Assembly: GCF_000389635.1 (NCBI RefSeq)
Contig: NC_021182.1
Coordinates: 2,294,001 to 2,358,000, forward strand
Reading direction: 5' to 3'
Length of the DNA stretch: 64,000 nt
Origin: Clostridium pasteurianum BC1
Lineage (GTDB): Bacteria; Bacillota; Clostridia; Clostridiales; Clostridiaceae
In this document: positions 17,052 through 26,007 of the stretch, one piece after another
How positions within the stretch are numbered: position 1 is the stretch's first letter
Layout of the letters: each line of letters starts with the position of its first letter
The notes under the pieces: model-generated
What the model was told of the DNA's origin: nothing
The model's input: only the letters and a program-made list of their open reading frames with translations
The model's database searches: none
Translations under genes and position numbers: made by a program

Positions 17052-17573
17052 ATGGTTTTATTAGTAGTTGATACACAAAAGTTAATAACAAATGAAAAAT
17101 TATATGAATTTAATGCATTTGTGTCAAATGTAGAGAAAATAATTGGTACAGCAAGGCAGAATAATATAGAAATAATATATGTACGTCATGATGATGGTCC
17201 TGAAAGTGAACTAACAAAAGGAACTGAAGGTTTTGAAATATATGAAAAATTTAAACCGTCTAAAGAAGAAAAAATATTTGATAAAAAAGTGAATAGTGTT
17301 TTTAAGGATACTGGTTTATTAGAATATTTAAGAAGTAAAGGAGAAAAAGATATAATTATTGTAGGACTTCAAACAGACTATTGTATTGATGCTACTATGA
17401 AATGTGGATTTGAACATGGATTTCATATGATAGTTCCAGCTTATTCAAATACAACAGTTGATAATAAGTTTATGTCAGCAGAGCAAACATACCAATATTA
17501 CAATGAATTTATGTGGAATGGTAGATATGCGGAATGTATTTCACTGGATGAAACACTCAAAATTATGAGATAG
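17052..17573 (+). CDS. Isochorismatase-like cysteine hydrolase
   Basis: This 173 aa protein has the family triad: Asp in LLVVDTQ near residue 7, a Lys in the KKVNS stretch near 82, and the nucleophile Cys in QTDYCI near 116. Members hydrolyse isochorismate, nicotinamide or N-carbamoyl compounds. The short length and the lack of neighbours in an enterobactin or NAD operon prevent choosing a substrate. AAGGGAG (17037-17043) supports ATG 17052. Confidence 0.8.
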   Translation: MVLLVVDTQKLITNEKLYEFNAFVSNVEKIIGTARQNNIEIIYVRHDDGPESELTKGTEGFEIYEKFKPSKEEKIFDKKVNSVFKDTGLLEYLRSKGEKDIIIVGLQTDYCIDATMKCGFEHGFHMIVPAYSNTTVDNKFMSAEQTYQYYNEFMWNGRYAECISLDETLKIMR

Positions 17574-17590
17574 TTAAAATATTAAAAAAC

Positions 17591-17695
17591 ATTCTAAAAA
17601 GCCATGGAGAAGTAATATGGAATTATGCTAATGGCATAGATAATTCAAAAGTTAGAAAAAGTAATTATATTAAAGTATGGCAACAAAGCTATTAA
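17591..17695 (+). pseudogene. Y-family DNA polymerase (DinB/UmuC-like) fragment
   Basis: A 34-codon open stretch contains GEVIWNYANGIDNSKV, which resembles the conserved GEMIWEYANGID segment of Y-family polymerases. Nothing of the palm or fingers is present around it. It is a scar of a deleted gene. Confidence 0.5.
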
Positions 17696-17797
17696 GAGGT
17701 CATGCTTTTTACATTCAGGTTTAAGTTCAATGTGTGGAGGGGTAGGTGAAGAGGATTATCCTTTGATGAGTTCTAGGCTATAGGGGAGATGATTGTA

Positions 17798-18802
17798 TTG
17801 AAAAAAGTTTTTTTGATAATGTGTGTATCAGTTCTATTGCTTATTAGTTTTGGATGTTCATATAATAAATCAACTAGTAATATGGCAGGTGAAGCTAAAG
17901 AAAGCATTAGTGGACCAATAGTTCAAAATGGAAATTGGCTATATGAGTCTGGTAAATTATCAAAAATTAATACGAACGGAACAAATAAGAGTTATATTGG
18001 ACATGCATATGGAAGTATTATTGATGTAGTTGATAATTGGATTTATTATGTTGATGGAACTATGGGACAAATAGGAAGTAATGGTATATACAAAATAAAG
18101 GATAATAGAGTAATTAAGTTAACAAGTGACGATTATATTCTTGAAGCTGTTTTTTACAAAGGATCAATATATTATGCATTGGGTTCTGAGATGGGAGAAA
18201 ATAATATAGTAAAAGGTGGACTATATAAAATTGATAGTAATGGAAAAAATAAAGTCCAAATTTCTGATCAGCTGGTAAGTAATATTAATATTTCTGGTAA
18301 TTGGATCTATTATAGTGGTGTAAGCTCTGTTACTAAAGGCAATATAATTAGCGGAGAAAATTCAGGTATATTTAAAATAAATACTGATGGTACTCACAAA
18401 ACAAAAATTTATAATAAAACAGCGAAATTCTTAAAGGTAAGTGGTGATAATATTTATTTTAGCAACTCAGATGATGAATGCAAATTATATAAGATTAATA
18501 CTGATGGTACAAATGAGAAAAAACTAAATGATGATAATAGCTGGGATATCGTAGTGTCAGGTAATTGGATATACTATGCTGATAATCCTTACGATGGACA
18601 TACTCTTATGAGGCTTCCCCTTGACCAGACAAGAGGAGACATTTATAAAATTACTATTGATGGAAATGAAAGAACTAAGCTAAACAGTGAGGCCAGCAGA
18701 TTAACTGAAGTATTAGATGGATGGATATATTATAGTAGTTGGTCTGATAGAGAACTTTATAAAATGAAATTGGACGGTAGCAGTAAACTACTTGTAAAGT
18801 AA
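17798..18802 (+). CDS. DUF5050 lipoprotein with repeated WIYY motifs
   Basis: This 334 aa secreted lipoprotein has an N-terminal signal and lipobox ISFGC (Cys near residue 20), then repeated blocks with (N/D)WIYYxxG and KINTDGT, which suggest a beta-propeller of DUF5050 type. TTG 17798 was chosen because GGGGAG at 17783-17788 leaves no room for ATG 17789. The protein should sit on the outer face of the membrane. The ligand is unknown. Confidence 0.8.
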   Translation: MKKVFLIMCVSVLLLISFGCSYNKSTSNMAGEAKESISGPIVQNGNWLYESGKLSKINTNGTNKSYIGHAYGSIIDVVDNWIYYVDGTMGQIGSNGIYKIKDNRVIKLTSDDYILEAVFYKGSIYYALGSEMGENNIVKGGLYKIDSNGKNKVQISDQLVSNINISGNWIYYSGVSSVTKGNIISGENSGIFKINTDGTHKTKIYNKTAKFLKVSGDNIYFSNSDDECKLYKINTDGTNEKKLNDDNSWDIVVSGNWIYYADNPYDGHTLMRLPLDQTRGDIYKITIDGNERTKLNSEASRLTEVLDGWIYYSSWSDRELYKMKLDGSSKLLVK

Positions 18803-18996
18803 ATATTGTTATAATGGGATATAAATATTTGCAAAAGTAATTGATAAATTATTTTTAAAAGATATTGATTCTACCTGTCCATTTTGTTCGTTTAATATCT
18901 GCTATTATCATAGTACAGAAATTTATAAAATTTAAAATATTGGATATAGCTTCTGAGGATATTGCCTTGGGAACTTTTTATTTTGGAGGAATAGAT

Positions 18997-19131
18997 ATGG
19001 CTATTCATAAATGTAGAAAATGCATATGGAGCAATAAAATCAGTAATAGCCTTTTATATTGTATTTTCCCAAGGTACATTATGATAGGAGAAGTATCAAG
19101 TCAGTATTTCACAAGTCAAAAATATTTCTAA
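18997..19131 (+). CDS. Small Cys-containing protein, 44 aa
   Basis: MAIHKCRKCIW and YCIFPRYI resemble small clostridial zinc-ribbon-like proteins (CxxC...C...). The expected fourth Cys is Tyr here (PRYI), whereas a scrap at about 6610-6640 in front of repeat copy 1 reads PRCI. GGAGGA (18985-18990) is well placed for ATG 18997; a longer frame from 18865 lacks a site. It is probably a decayed or truncated gene, since its last residues come from repeat sequence. Just upstream (about 18830-18926) a short frame with CPFCSF ends in TAA and looks like another scrap. Confidence 0.4.
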   Translation: MAIHKCRKCIWSNKISNSLLYCIFPRYIMIGEVSSQYFTSQKYF

Positions 19132-19958
19132 AACAATCTTAGGGAAAAAAGATAAATAAAAATTTCTTGAATCAATGTAATTTTGTTGAAATAAGTATAT
19201 ATACATTGTAGAACATAAAAAATATTTATGTAACAACAACTGCAGCTGGTATAAAACATAATCCAATTAGTTAATACAATATAAATCATGTTATATTAAA
19301 TCAAAGTAAATAAGTTGTAAATAAATTATTTAAAAATATCAGTACATAAATCAATTAATAAAATTAAATATAGTCAAACCAGGCCTTTAATACATTTTAA
19401 AAATGGAATTTATAAAGGTTTAGTTTCCTATTGTCTTTTTTAGATAGTAGGTCAGTTATCTAAGCGCTGGAATAACTATAAAAATATCCAGTAGGTCAGT
19501 TGAGCCAATGCATAAAATCAACTATAGGCACATTAAAACATGTTGCATTAGCAGTAAATAAGAAGGGTATTGATGGGGCAGGGCAAGGCTTTATACCAAC
19601 TGTAAATTAATAATTTATCTACTTACTAGCAATTAAGATTTTTTATCTTTTTGCTTTTAGGTAGGTAAATTATATCTAAAACAAAAGCAGACATTACCCA
19701 ACTGTAAGATGTTTAATTCCATAGGTTAAGTGTTTAATCAAAAAAAGTTAATTAAACGGGAGTTGAGATTATGAAATCAAGAAAAACAGGTATAAGTACA
19801 AGCTATATTGTAGATGTTGGAAGAAAGAATAAAGAGTGGAACAGGAAAGGTAAAGCAAAATGCACAGAGTGTAAATATCTACAGTTTGGTTATTATTGTA
19901 GTAAGAAGAGAAGAACTCCAGTATATGTGAATGAGAAAAGACAGTGTAAATCTTTTAT
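19101..19958 (+). repeat. Direct repeat copy 2: candidate RNA plus small Cys-rich gene
   Basis: This is the second copy of 6768-7770. It lacks a block equivalent to 7204-7352, joined between AAAACA and TGTTG. Elsewhere identity is about 95% by eye. Confidence 0.85.
19375..19600 (+). ncRNA. Candidate structured RNA, copy 2 (shortened)
   Basis: It keeps the closing pair GCCTT (19383-19387) / AAGGC (19585-19589) and the 5' stems of copy 1 but lacks the three-way-junction domain. Either copy 2 lost a domain or copy 1 gained one. The flanks and the gene downstream are the same. Confidence 0.45.
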
Positions 19959-19971
19959 AAAAAATCAATGA
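19771..19971 (+). CDS. Small Cys-rich basic protein, copy 2 (66 aa)
   Basis: The sequence is nearly identical to the protein at 7583, with the same four cysteines. Differences are few (for example Arg for Lys in VGRKNK, Thr for Ile in CTEC). The C-terminus ends FIKNQ instead of FIR, probably the original end. CGGGAG (19757-19762) is the ribosome binding site. Base changes between copies mostly keep the protein, which argues that it is expressed and selected. Confidence 0.7.
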   Translation: MKSRKTGISTSYIVDVGRKNKEWNRKGKAKCTECKYLQFGYYCSKKRRTPVYVNEKRQCKSFIKNQ

Positions 19972-20055
19972 ATTTGTTCTTTAATATGACAGACTGTCAT
20001 CAAGTTAAAAATGGTATAATGGCAATGTATAAAAAAATGACTGGGGGAACTTTTC

Positions 20056-20616
20056 ATGAGTGCATGTTTATGGCCTGGAAAAAATCAAATGATGCAACTG
20101 TATCATGACAAAGAGTGGTGTGTACCAAGCCATGATGATTCATATATATTTGAAATGCTTACATTAGAAGGTGCTCAATCAGGATTATCATGGAATATCG
20201 TACTTTCCAAAAGAGAAAATTATAAAAAAGCTTTCCACAATTTTGATATTGCCTATTGTTCAAAGTTAAGTGACGAAAAATTAGAAAGCATAAGAGAGCA
20301 ATACAATGTTATTAAAAATCTATCAAAACTTAAATCTGTAAGAAGCAATGCCTTAGCAGTCATCAATATACAATTAGAATTTGGAAATTTTTCAAATTTT
20401 TTATGGCGCTATGTTGATTTTATTCCGGTAATAAGCAATTGGGAATCCGATGGACATATTCCTGCTCAGACTATTTTATCGGAACAAATCAGTAAAGACT
20501 TAAAAAAACGAAACTTTAAATTTGTTGGCCCGGTGACCGTCTACTCATTTATGCAAGCAATTGGTATGGTGGATGACCATATAAGAACATGCCCTCACCA
20601 TTCAGCAAACAGATAA
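20056..20616 (+). CDS. tag: DNA-3-methyladenine glycosylase I
   Basis: This 186 aa base-excision repair enzyme removes 3-methyladenine from alkylated DNA. It has the family features: an N-terminal Cys/Trp segment (ACLWPGKNQMM, a variant of the usual RCxW), YHDKEW, the SWxxxLxKRxxYKKAF helix, the KFVGPxTVYSFMQAIGMVDDH region, and the zinc-binding CPHH near the C-terminus. GGGGGAA (20043-20049) supports ATG 20056. It sits between repeat copy 2 and the inverted element at 20677, so it may be island cargo. Confidence 0.9.
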   Translation: MSACLWPGKNQMMQLYHDKEWCVPSHDDSYIFEMLTLEGAQSGLSWNIVLSKRENYKKAFHNFDIAYCSKLSDEKLESIREQYNVIKNLSKLKSVRSNALAVINIQLEFGNFSNFLWRYVDFIPVISNWESDGHIPAQTILSEQISKDLKKRNFKFVGPVTVYSFMQAIGMVDDHIRTCPHHSANR

Positions 20617-20676
20617 GCTATCAATGAATCTTACTTAGTGGAAGCATTTACTCCTACTAAGTTTAGATGAATTATC

Positions 20677-20851
20677 CAGGGACGTGTCGCTGTTATCTCC
20701 ATCTTTAGAAAAGTAGAGAACCAAAATTTTTAATTTTGTGTGAATCACTTTCGCTGTGTGCAAGCAGAGAACCAAAATCTTGATTTTGTGTGAATCGCTT
20801 TCACAGAGTGCAGTGGAGTTTTACAGCGGCTAGTCATCGGATAAATTTTTA
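20677..20851 (-). repeat. Inverted counterpart of 7765-7902 with an internal tandem duplication
   Basis: Read on the minus strand it begins TTTATCCGATGACTA and contains GCACTCTGTGAAAGCGA, as at 7765. Internally two ~48 bp units with a 51 bp period (20715-20762 and 20766-20813, each starting AGAGAACCAAAAT) are present, while the 7.8 kb copy has one. No gene lies in 20617-20987 apart from this. Confidence 0.6.
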
Positions 20852-20987
20852 TAGAAAGAAGAGGAAGAAAATCTAACAACTATGATATTGGTGGACTTTT
20901 AAAATTTAAAAAATTATACAAAAAATCTCAATAATAGTATATAATATAGATACGAACATACATTCTTACTAAATTGAGGTGGAAAAT

Positions 20988-21131
20988 ATGAAAAAGACTA
21001 TGGAGGAGTTAAGAGAAGAATTACAAATAATGCTGGATTCTAATGAATGTAGCTATGAAGAGATATTACACATGAGCCAAGAACTAGACAAGCTTATTAT
21101 TGATTATTATAGTTCAAAATTATCACACTAG
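20988..21131 (+). CDS. Spo0E-like aspartyl-phosphate phosphatase
   Basis: This 47 aa protein is a helical hairpin with the family signature SQELDKLIIDYY (about residues 30-41). Spo0E-type proteins dephosphorylate Spo0A~P and delay sporulation. AGGTGG (20978-20983) precedes ATG 20988. The stop codon lies inside the 5' arm of a terminator hairpin, so it is monocistronic. Confidence 0.85.
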   Translation: MKKTMEELREELQIMLDSNECSYEEILHMSQELDKLIIDYYSSKLSH

Positions 21132-21162
21132 ATACATTTAAATGTACCTAGTGTTTTATTTT
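21126..21162 (+). terminator. Rho-independent terminator
   Basis: A self-complementary stretch, CACTAG at 21126-21131 and CTAGTG at 21148-21153 with ATACATTT inside, precedes a T-rich run. It overlaps the stop codon of the Spo0E-like gene. Confidence 0.8.
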
Positions 21163-21544
21163 GCCCAAGAAGAAATCAGAAATGTCAGTGAAAATATAAA
21201 AATCAACAATAAGAAGATAGAGCAAGTTATCAAATAAGTATGAAAGAATTTATTGATATGTTTACCAGTGGTCATGACGAAAATGAGTTCCAGTTAAGGT
21301 TGTAATGAAAAATGTTAAGGGATATAATGAATTTAGGAGGCTAATATATACATTAAGTAAATATATTTCCAAATATCATTGATTCTGTAAACTATATTGA
21401 TTAAATGGCTTCCAAAGGTAAAAAAAGAATTGGAGGAGTCACCTGAGTTTGAGAAGTTTTGCTTACGGTGGCTCAAGGTTGTGGTTTTACAGATTTCATG
21501 GAAGGACATTCATGAAAATGTATTGCTTAAAAGGAGGTAAATAT
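21132..21544. other. Intergenic region with possible gene scrap
   Basis: After the terminator no complete gene is seen. A frame ending at TAA 21539-21541 reads [17 protein letters not shown] and could be the tail of a lost gene. The reading frame in line with the dehydrogenase also extends upstream to 21449, but the strong AAGGAGGT at 21531-21538 places the true start at 21545. Confidence 0.4.
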
Positions 21545-23452
21545 ATGTTTTTTAAGACTACGGTACAACATGAAAATTTGAGGACGAAAATCAGAGAATT
21601 TGCTGAAGAGGAAGTTAAACCTATTACATTTATGCTGGATCAGGAAAATAAATTTCCATCGGAAGCCATTCATAAGTTGGCTGATATGGGTTTACTGGGT
21701 ATCCCATATCCGAAAGAGTACGGCGGGGCCGGTCTGGACGTAATCAGCTATGCAGTCGCCGTTGAGGAATTATCAAGAGTGGACGGTGGTACGGGCGTAA
21801 TTCTTTCCGCTCATACATCTTTAGGAACATATCCAATTGCTGCCTACGGAACGGATGAGCAGAAACAGAAATACTTGGTTCCACTGGCAAAGGGAGAGAA
21901 ACTTGGTGCATTCGGTCTCACTGAGGAAAATGCCGGTAGTGACGCCGGCGGTACGGAGACCACTGCTGTCCTAGAAGGCGATTATTACATTTTGAATGGT
22001 GAAAAGATCTTCATCACCAACGCAGGGAAGGCTGATACTTACATTATTTTTGCAGTTACTACACCGAATATAGGTATTCGTGGCATCAGCGCGTTTATTG
22101 TAGAGAAGGACTGGGAAGGGTTTAGCTTCGGAAAACATTACGACAAGATGGGTATTCGTTCTTCTGCAACTGCAGAGCTGATTTTCAACGATGTGAAAGT
22201 CCCTAAGGAAAATCTATTGGGTAATGAGGGTGATGGTTTCAAGATTGCTATGTCCACCTTGGATGGTGGTCGTATTGGTATTGCAGCTCAGGCTCTCGGC
22301 ATCGCCCAAGGCGCTTATGAGCATGCCCTGGAGTATTCAAAAGAAAGAATTCAATTTGGCAAACCTATCTGTCAGCAACAGATTATATCATTTAAGTTAG
22401 CTGATATGGCCACAAAGCTCAGAGCTGCTAGATTACTTGTTTACAGTGCGGCAGAGTTGAAAGAAAATCATGAGCGTTATAGTATGGAAGCAGCTATGGC
22501 GAAACAATACGCATCTGACGTTTGCCTTGAGATTGTCAACGATGCCCTCCAAATATTCGGCGGAAGCGGTTATCTGAAAGGTATGGAAGTTGAGCGGGCT
22601 TACAGAGATGCTAAGATTTGTACAATATATGAGGGAACTAATGAGATTCAGCGTGTGGTTATTTCTTCTCACATCATCGGTAAGATGCCGAAGACCCAGC
22701 GTGCAGATAAAGTTTCTCAACCTGGCCCTGCCACAGGTTATCGTAAGAAAGTAATCTTCAATAAAGGAACTCCTGAAGAAAGAGTTGATGCTCTTGTAAA
22801 AGCTCTTAAGGCAGATGGTTATGATTTCACAGTTGGAATACCTCTGGATACTCCTATCAGCAAGGCTGAAAGGGTAGTCAGCGTAGGTCTAGGTATAGGA
22901 AAAAAAGAAAATATGAAGCTTATAGAAGATTTGGCAGTTCAAGCCGGTGCGGCTATAGGTTCTTCTCGTCCGGTAGCTGAAACGCTTAAATATTTACCAC
23001 TAAATCGTTATGTTGGTATGTCTGGTCAAAAATTCAACGGAAATCTTTATATTGCTTGTGGTATTTCAGGTGCAGGTCAGCATTTGAAAGGTATAAAGGA
23101 TGCTACTACAATTGTTGCTATAAATATCGATCCTAATGCGAAAATTTTCAAGAACGCAGACTACGGCATCCTTGGCGATTTAATGGAAATTTTACCATTG
23201 CTCACTGCCGCTTTAGACAACGGAGAACCCAAGAAGGAGTCGCTGCCAATGAAGAAAATGAAGAGAGCCGTTCCAAAGAAAGTTGTTCCAACTTGGAAAC
23301 ATTATGTCTGCAACGGATGCGGTTATGAATACGATCCTAGCGTGGGCGATTCTGAAGGCGAAGTACTTCCAGGCACACTTTTTGAAAAATTACCGGAAGA
23401 GTGGACTTGCCCTGCTTGTGGTGAAGAAAAAGATATGTTTATAGAAGCTTGA
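21545..23452 (+). CDS. Acyl-CoA dehydrogenase-EtfA domain-rubredoxin fusion
   Basis: This 635 aa flavoprotein has three modules. Residues about 1-380 are an acyl-CoA dehydrogenase with the catalytic Glu in YEGTNEIQ near 362. Residues about 400-560 correspond to the C-terminal FAD domain of EtfA (GSSRPVAE near 471, [20 protein letters not shown]). Residues about 585-635 are a rubredoxin with CNGCGY and CPACG. The EtfA N-terminal domain and any EtfB partner are absent, so electron bifurcation is unlikely. Electrons from an acyl-CoA could pass FAD to FAD to the Fe(Cys)4 centre and on to the flavodiiron protein 56 bases downstream. Codon use (GCC, GGC, CTC) is richer in G+C than in neighbours, which suggests transfer. 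Confidence 0.9.
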   Translation: MFFKTTVQHENLRTKIREFAEEEVKPITFMLDQENKFPSEAIHKLADMGLLGIPYPKEYGGAGLDVISYAVAVEELSRVDGGTGVILSAHTSLGTYPIAAYGTDEQKQKYLVPLAKGEKLGAFGLTEENAGSDAGGTETTAVLEGDYYILNGEKIFITNAGKADTYIIFAVTTPNIGIRGISAFIVEKDWEGFSFGKHYDKMGIRSSATAELIFNDVKVPKENLLGNEGDGFKIAMSTLDGGRIGIAAQALGIAQGAYEHALEYSKERIQFGKPICQQQIISFKLADMATKLRAARLLVYSAAELKENHERYSMEAAMAKQYASDVCLEIVNDALQIFGGSGYLKGMEVERAYRDAKICTIYEGTNEIQRVVISSHIIGKMPKTQRADKVSQPGPATGYRKKVIFNKGTPEERVDALVKALKADGYDFTVGIPLDTPISKAERVVSVGLGIGKKENMKLIEDLAVQAGAAIGSSRPVAETLKYLPLNRYVGMSGQKFNGNLYIACGISGAGQHLKGIKDATTIVAINIDPNAKIFKNADYGILGDLMEILPLLTAALDNGEPKKESLPMKKMKRAVPKKVVPTWKHYVCNGCGYEYDPSVGDSEGEVLPGTLFEKLPEEWTCPACGEEKDMFIEA

Positions 23453-23508
23453 TTCCTATAATAAGTAAACATAATAATGTGCTTTTAGTGTAAAGGAGGA
23501 TTAGATCC

Positions 23509-24708
23509 ATGTATTGTGTTAGAAAAATAGCTGAGGAGCTTTATTGGGTGGGTGGCAACGATCGTCGCCTTGCTCTCTTTGAAAACATTCATCCCATTCC
23601 AAGAGGTGTTTCCTATAACTCTTATCTACTTTTAGATGAGAAGACCGTACTCTTTGATACGGTGGACTGGTCAATTTGCCGTCAGTTCCTTGAAAATATT
23701 AAAGCAGTTCTAGGAGATAGGACTTTAGATTATATGGTAATCAACCATGTGGAGCCGGATCATTCAGCCTGTATTGAAGAGATTATTCTTCGTTATCCAG
23801 ATGTAAAGATTGTATGCACCAAAAAAGCTTTCATGTTCATGCAGCAGTTCGGTTTCCATATGGATGGCAAAACAATAGAAGTGGAAGAAGGCCATACTAT
23901 GTCCTTTGGAAAACATAACGTTACATTTGTATCTGCTCCAATGGTACATTGGCCAGAAGCTATGGTGACATATGATACTACTAATGGTGTACTATTTTCC
24001 GCCGACGCCTTCGGTTCTTTCGGCGCCTTGGACGGTAAGCTGTTTAATGACGAGGTGAATTTTGATCGCTACTGGATTGACGATACAAGAAGGTACTATA
24101 CAAACATTGTAGGAAAGTACGGTCCTCATGTTCAGGCTCTGCTGAAGAAGGCCAGCAGTCTAGACATCAAGATTATCTGTCCACTGCACGGACCGGTATG
24201 GCGTAATGATTTTGGATACTTGATGGATAAATATGACAAGTGGAGTCGTTATGAGCCGGAGGAAAAGGGCGTAATGATCGTTTATGCAACAATGTACGGT
24301 AATACGGAGGCCGCTGCCAACGATTTGGCAACAAGGTTAGTGGAAAAGGGAATGACCAATGTGGTTATGTATGACGTTTCAAAAACTCATGTCTCATATT
24401 TGATTTCCGACACATTCAAATATAGTCATGTGGTTCTTCCGTGCGTAACCTACAACTTGAAGATTTATCCGCCCATGCTGAATTATATAATGGATATGAA
24501 GGCATTAAATCTTCAAAAACGTACTTTCGCTCTTATAGAAAATGGTTCATGGGCTCCTCAATCTGGCAAATTGATGCGTAAACTTTTGAATGAGATGAAG
24601 GAAATGACTATTTTAGACAATGAGATATCATTGAACTCCACCATGAAAGAAGATGACGTGAATTCAATGGATGACCTTGCTGACAGCATTATCAAGTCAA
24701 TGAAGTAA
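23509..24708 (+). CDS. Flavodiiron protein (A-type flavoprotein, O2/NO reductase)
   Basis: This 399 aa protein has a metallo-beta-lactamase-like diiron domain and a C-terminal flavodoxin domain. The iron ligands are visible: HVEPDH near residues 81-86, the His of VHWPEA, the Asp of SADAFG, and the His of CPLHGP. FMN binding is in YATMYGNTEA near residue 260. These enzymes reduce O2 to water or NO to N2O with electrons from rubredoxin. AAGGAGGA (23493-23500) is the binding site. The gene shares the higher G+C codon use of the fusion gene and forms an operon with it. Confidence 0.93.
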   Translation: MYCVRKIAEELYWVGGNDRRLALFENIHPIPRGVSYNSYLLLDEKTVLFDTVDWSICRQFLENIKAVLGDRTLDYMVINHVEPDHSACIEEIILRYPDVKIVCTKKAFMFMQQFGFHMDGKTIEVEEGHTMSFGKHNVTFVSAPMVHWPEAMVTYDTTNGVLFSADAFGSFGALDGKLFNDEVNFDRYWIDDTRRYYTNIVGKYGPHVQALLKKASSLDIKIICPLHGPVWRNDFGYLMDKYDKWSRYEPEEKGVMIVYATMYGNTEAAANDLATRLVEKGMTNVVMYDVSKTHVSYLISDTFKYSHVVLPCVTYNLKIYPPMLNYIMDMKALNLQKRTFALIENGSWAPQSGKLMRKLLNEMKEMTILDNEISLNSTMKEDDVNSMDDLADSIIKSMK

Positions 24709-24730
24709 TTTTAGAAAAAACGTAAATTTG

Positions 24731-24770
24731 GGACCGATTCATGAACAAAATTCGTGAGCCGGTCTTTTTG
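24731..24770 (+). terminator. Terminator of the dehydrogenase-flavodiiron operon
   Basis: Stem GACCG at 24732-24736 pairs with CGGTC at 24760-24764, extended by TTCATG/CGTGA. TTTTT follows. Confidence 0.85.
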
Positions 24771-24803
24771 GTGTACATGATAATATTAGCAAAAGCCTAT
24801 GTT

Positions 24804-24851
24804 AAAGCAGGAATAGTATTTTTTAGTAGTATTCCTGCTTTATTTATTTTA
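24804..24851 (+). terminator. Second terminator hairpin
   Basis: A 12 bp perfect stem AAAGCAGGAATA / TATTCCTGCTTT (24804-24815 / 24830-24841) is followed by a T-rich tail. The remaining bases to 25032 show no gene. Confidence 0.75.
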
Positions 24852-25032
24852 CCAATAATAACTCCAGAAAGTATATTTTTAGCAGTGGCTATATATTTCA
24901 TTTATAAATAATTTTAAATATGGCAACATATAATTTATTTCTAATTTATTACATATAAGTATACTCCTTAGAAAGATGATTATCAGGTAACTCTTTGCAA
25001 TTAAAAATCTGCATTAGCTTATTATATTGCTA

Positions 25033-25395
25033 CTATTTAACAATAATATTACCTGTCATTTCTGAGTGAAATGAACAAACATAATCAAAATTACCTGTGT
25101 CATTAAAAGTAAACTTGAAGGTATCATTCTTATTTAAAGTAGCACTTTTAAAGTCCTTACCAGTAACTGTATGAGGTGCTGAATCCATATTAGTCCACAT
25201 AACGGTATCACCTTTATGAATAGTTAAAGTTTGAGGATCAAAACTAAAATTAGTAATTTTCACTTGAATAATTTTGGATGAAGAGGAATCTTGGGGAATT
25301 GGTTTATTAGGTGCCGGGCTATTTGAACATGCCGTAAAAATAAACAATGTAACAACCATTAGAAAAAATATTTTAAATGATGATAAAATTTTCAT
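25033..25395 (-). CDS. Cupredoxin-domain lipoprotein
   Basis: This 120 aa protein has a signal peptide and lipobox FTAC (Cys23), a Ser/Pro linker, and a plastocyanin-like domain. The type 1 copper ligands are present in order: His in APHTV, Cys in YVCSFH, the His of the same motif, and Met in SEMTG. It should be a membrane-attached blue copper electron carrier or copper-binding protein. GAGGAGG directly before the ATG at 25395 fixes the start; a longer frame upstream has no site. No oxidase gene is near. Confidence 0.88.
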   Translation of the reverse strand: MKILSSFKIFFLMVVTLFIFTACSNSPAPNKPIPQDSSSSKIIQVKITNFSFDPQTLTIHKGDTVMWTNMDSAPHTVTGKDFKSATLNKNDTFKFTFNDTGNFDYVCSFHSEMTGNIIVK

Positions 25396-26007
25396 AGTAA
25401 TCCTCCTCGTATAATTATTGTTAGTAGTTATAGTGGCTAATTTCAGAAATATTTCCAGCAACTAAATTGAGCGCTATATAGAAAAATATTGCATAATATA
25501 CTACCAATTATCTTAACTATACACCATTTTACAGAAAAATCAAATAATTTCATTACTAAAATGGTAGAATGTAAAAAGATCAAATTGGTGAGATATAGCG
25601 AACGAGAGCTTTATTAGTTAGATTATTTAAGTTATTTTAGTATGATAATACGCAATATTGAGAACTAAAGAGTATTGGCGTGGAAGTTAGGTTTGAAAAA
25701 GAAAATATAAATACTTTATCAGGGAACTGGGAGTTATTGCTTACCGTTCTCTCTTCTTTTGCACAGGAATAGCTTACTATTGTAAACGATTATATTCAGT
25801 GATATTATTATATTAGAAATGAGATTCAGTTATATAATATTATGTAACAAATATATAGTAGGAATGTGAGAGAGGAATTTGTTTGTGGTGGATTCCATAG
25901 AGAAATAAACTCCAAAATAATAATATATATTTAAAAAGAAAAGTTTAAATTATCAAATTGTTTTGTATGAAATGAAAAATGTCAAATGTATTGAGGAGGG
26001 AAATGAA
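25396..26007. other. Intergenic region with recombinase scar
   Basis: There is no intact gene. The region holds the recombinase fragment at 25671-25772 and AT-rich sequence that must contain the promoters of both flanking divergent genes. I see no clear operator. Confidence 0.5.
25671..25772 (+). pseudogene. Large serine recombinase fragment
   Basis: A 33-codon stretch reads VEVRFEKENINTLSG and LTVLSSFAQE before a stop, matching the conserved end of the resolvase domain (FEKENIxTLSG...LSSFAQEE). The rest of the enzyme is missing. It marks a former mobile element. Confidence 0.7.

Noticed and set aside
18865-18996. N-terminal extension of the 44 aa Cys-containing protein
   Set aside because: It has no ribosome binding site, while GGAGGA sits in front of ATG 18997.
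21449-21544. 32-residue N-terminal extension of the acyl-CoA dehydrogenase fusion
   Set aside because: A perfect AAGGAGGT precedes ATG 21545, where the family homology begins.
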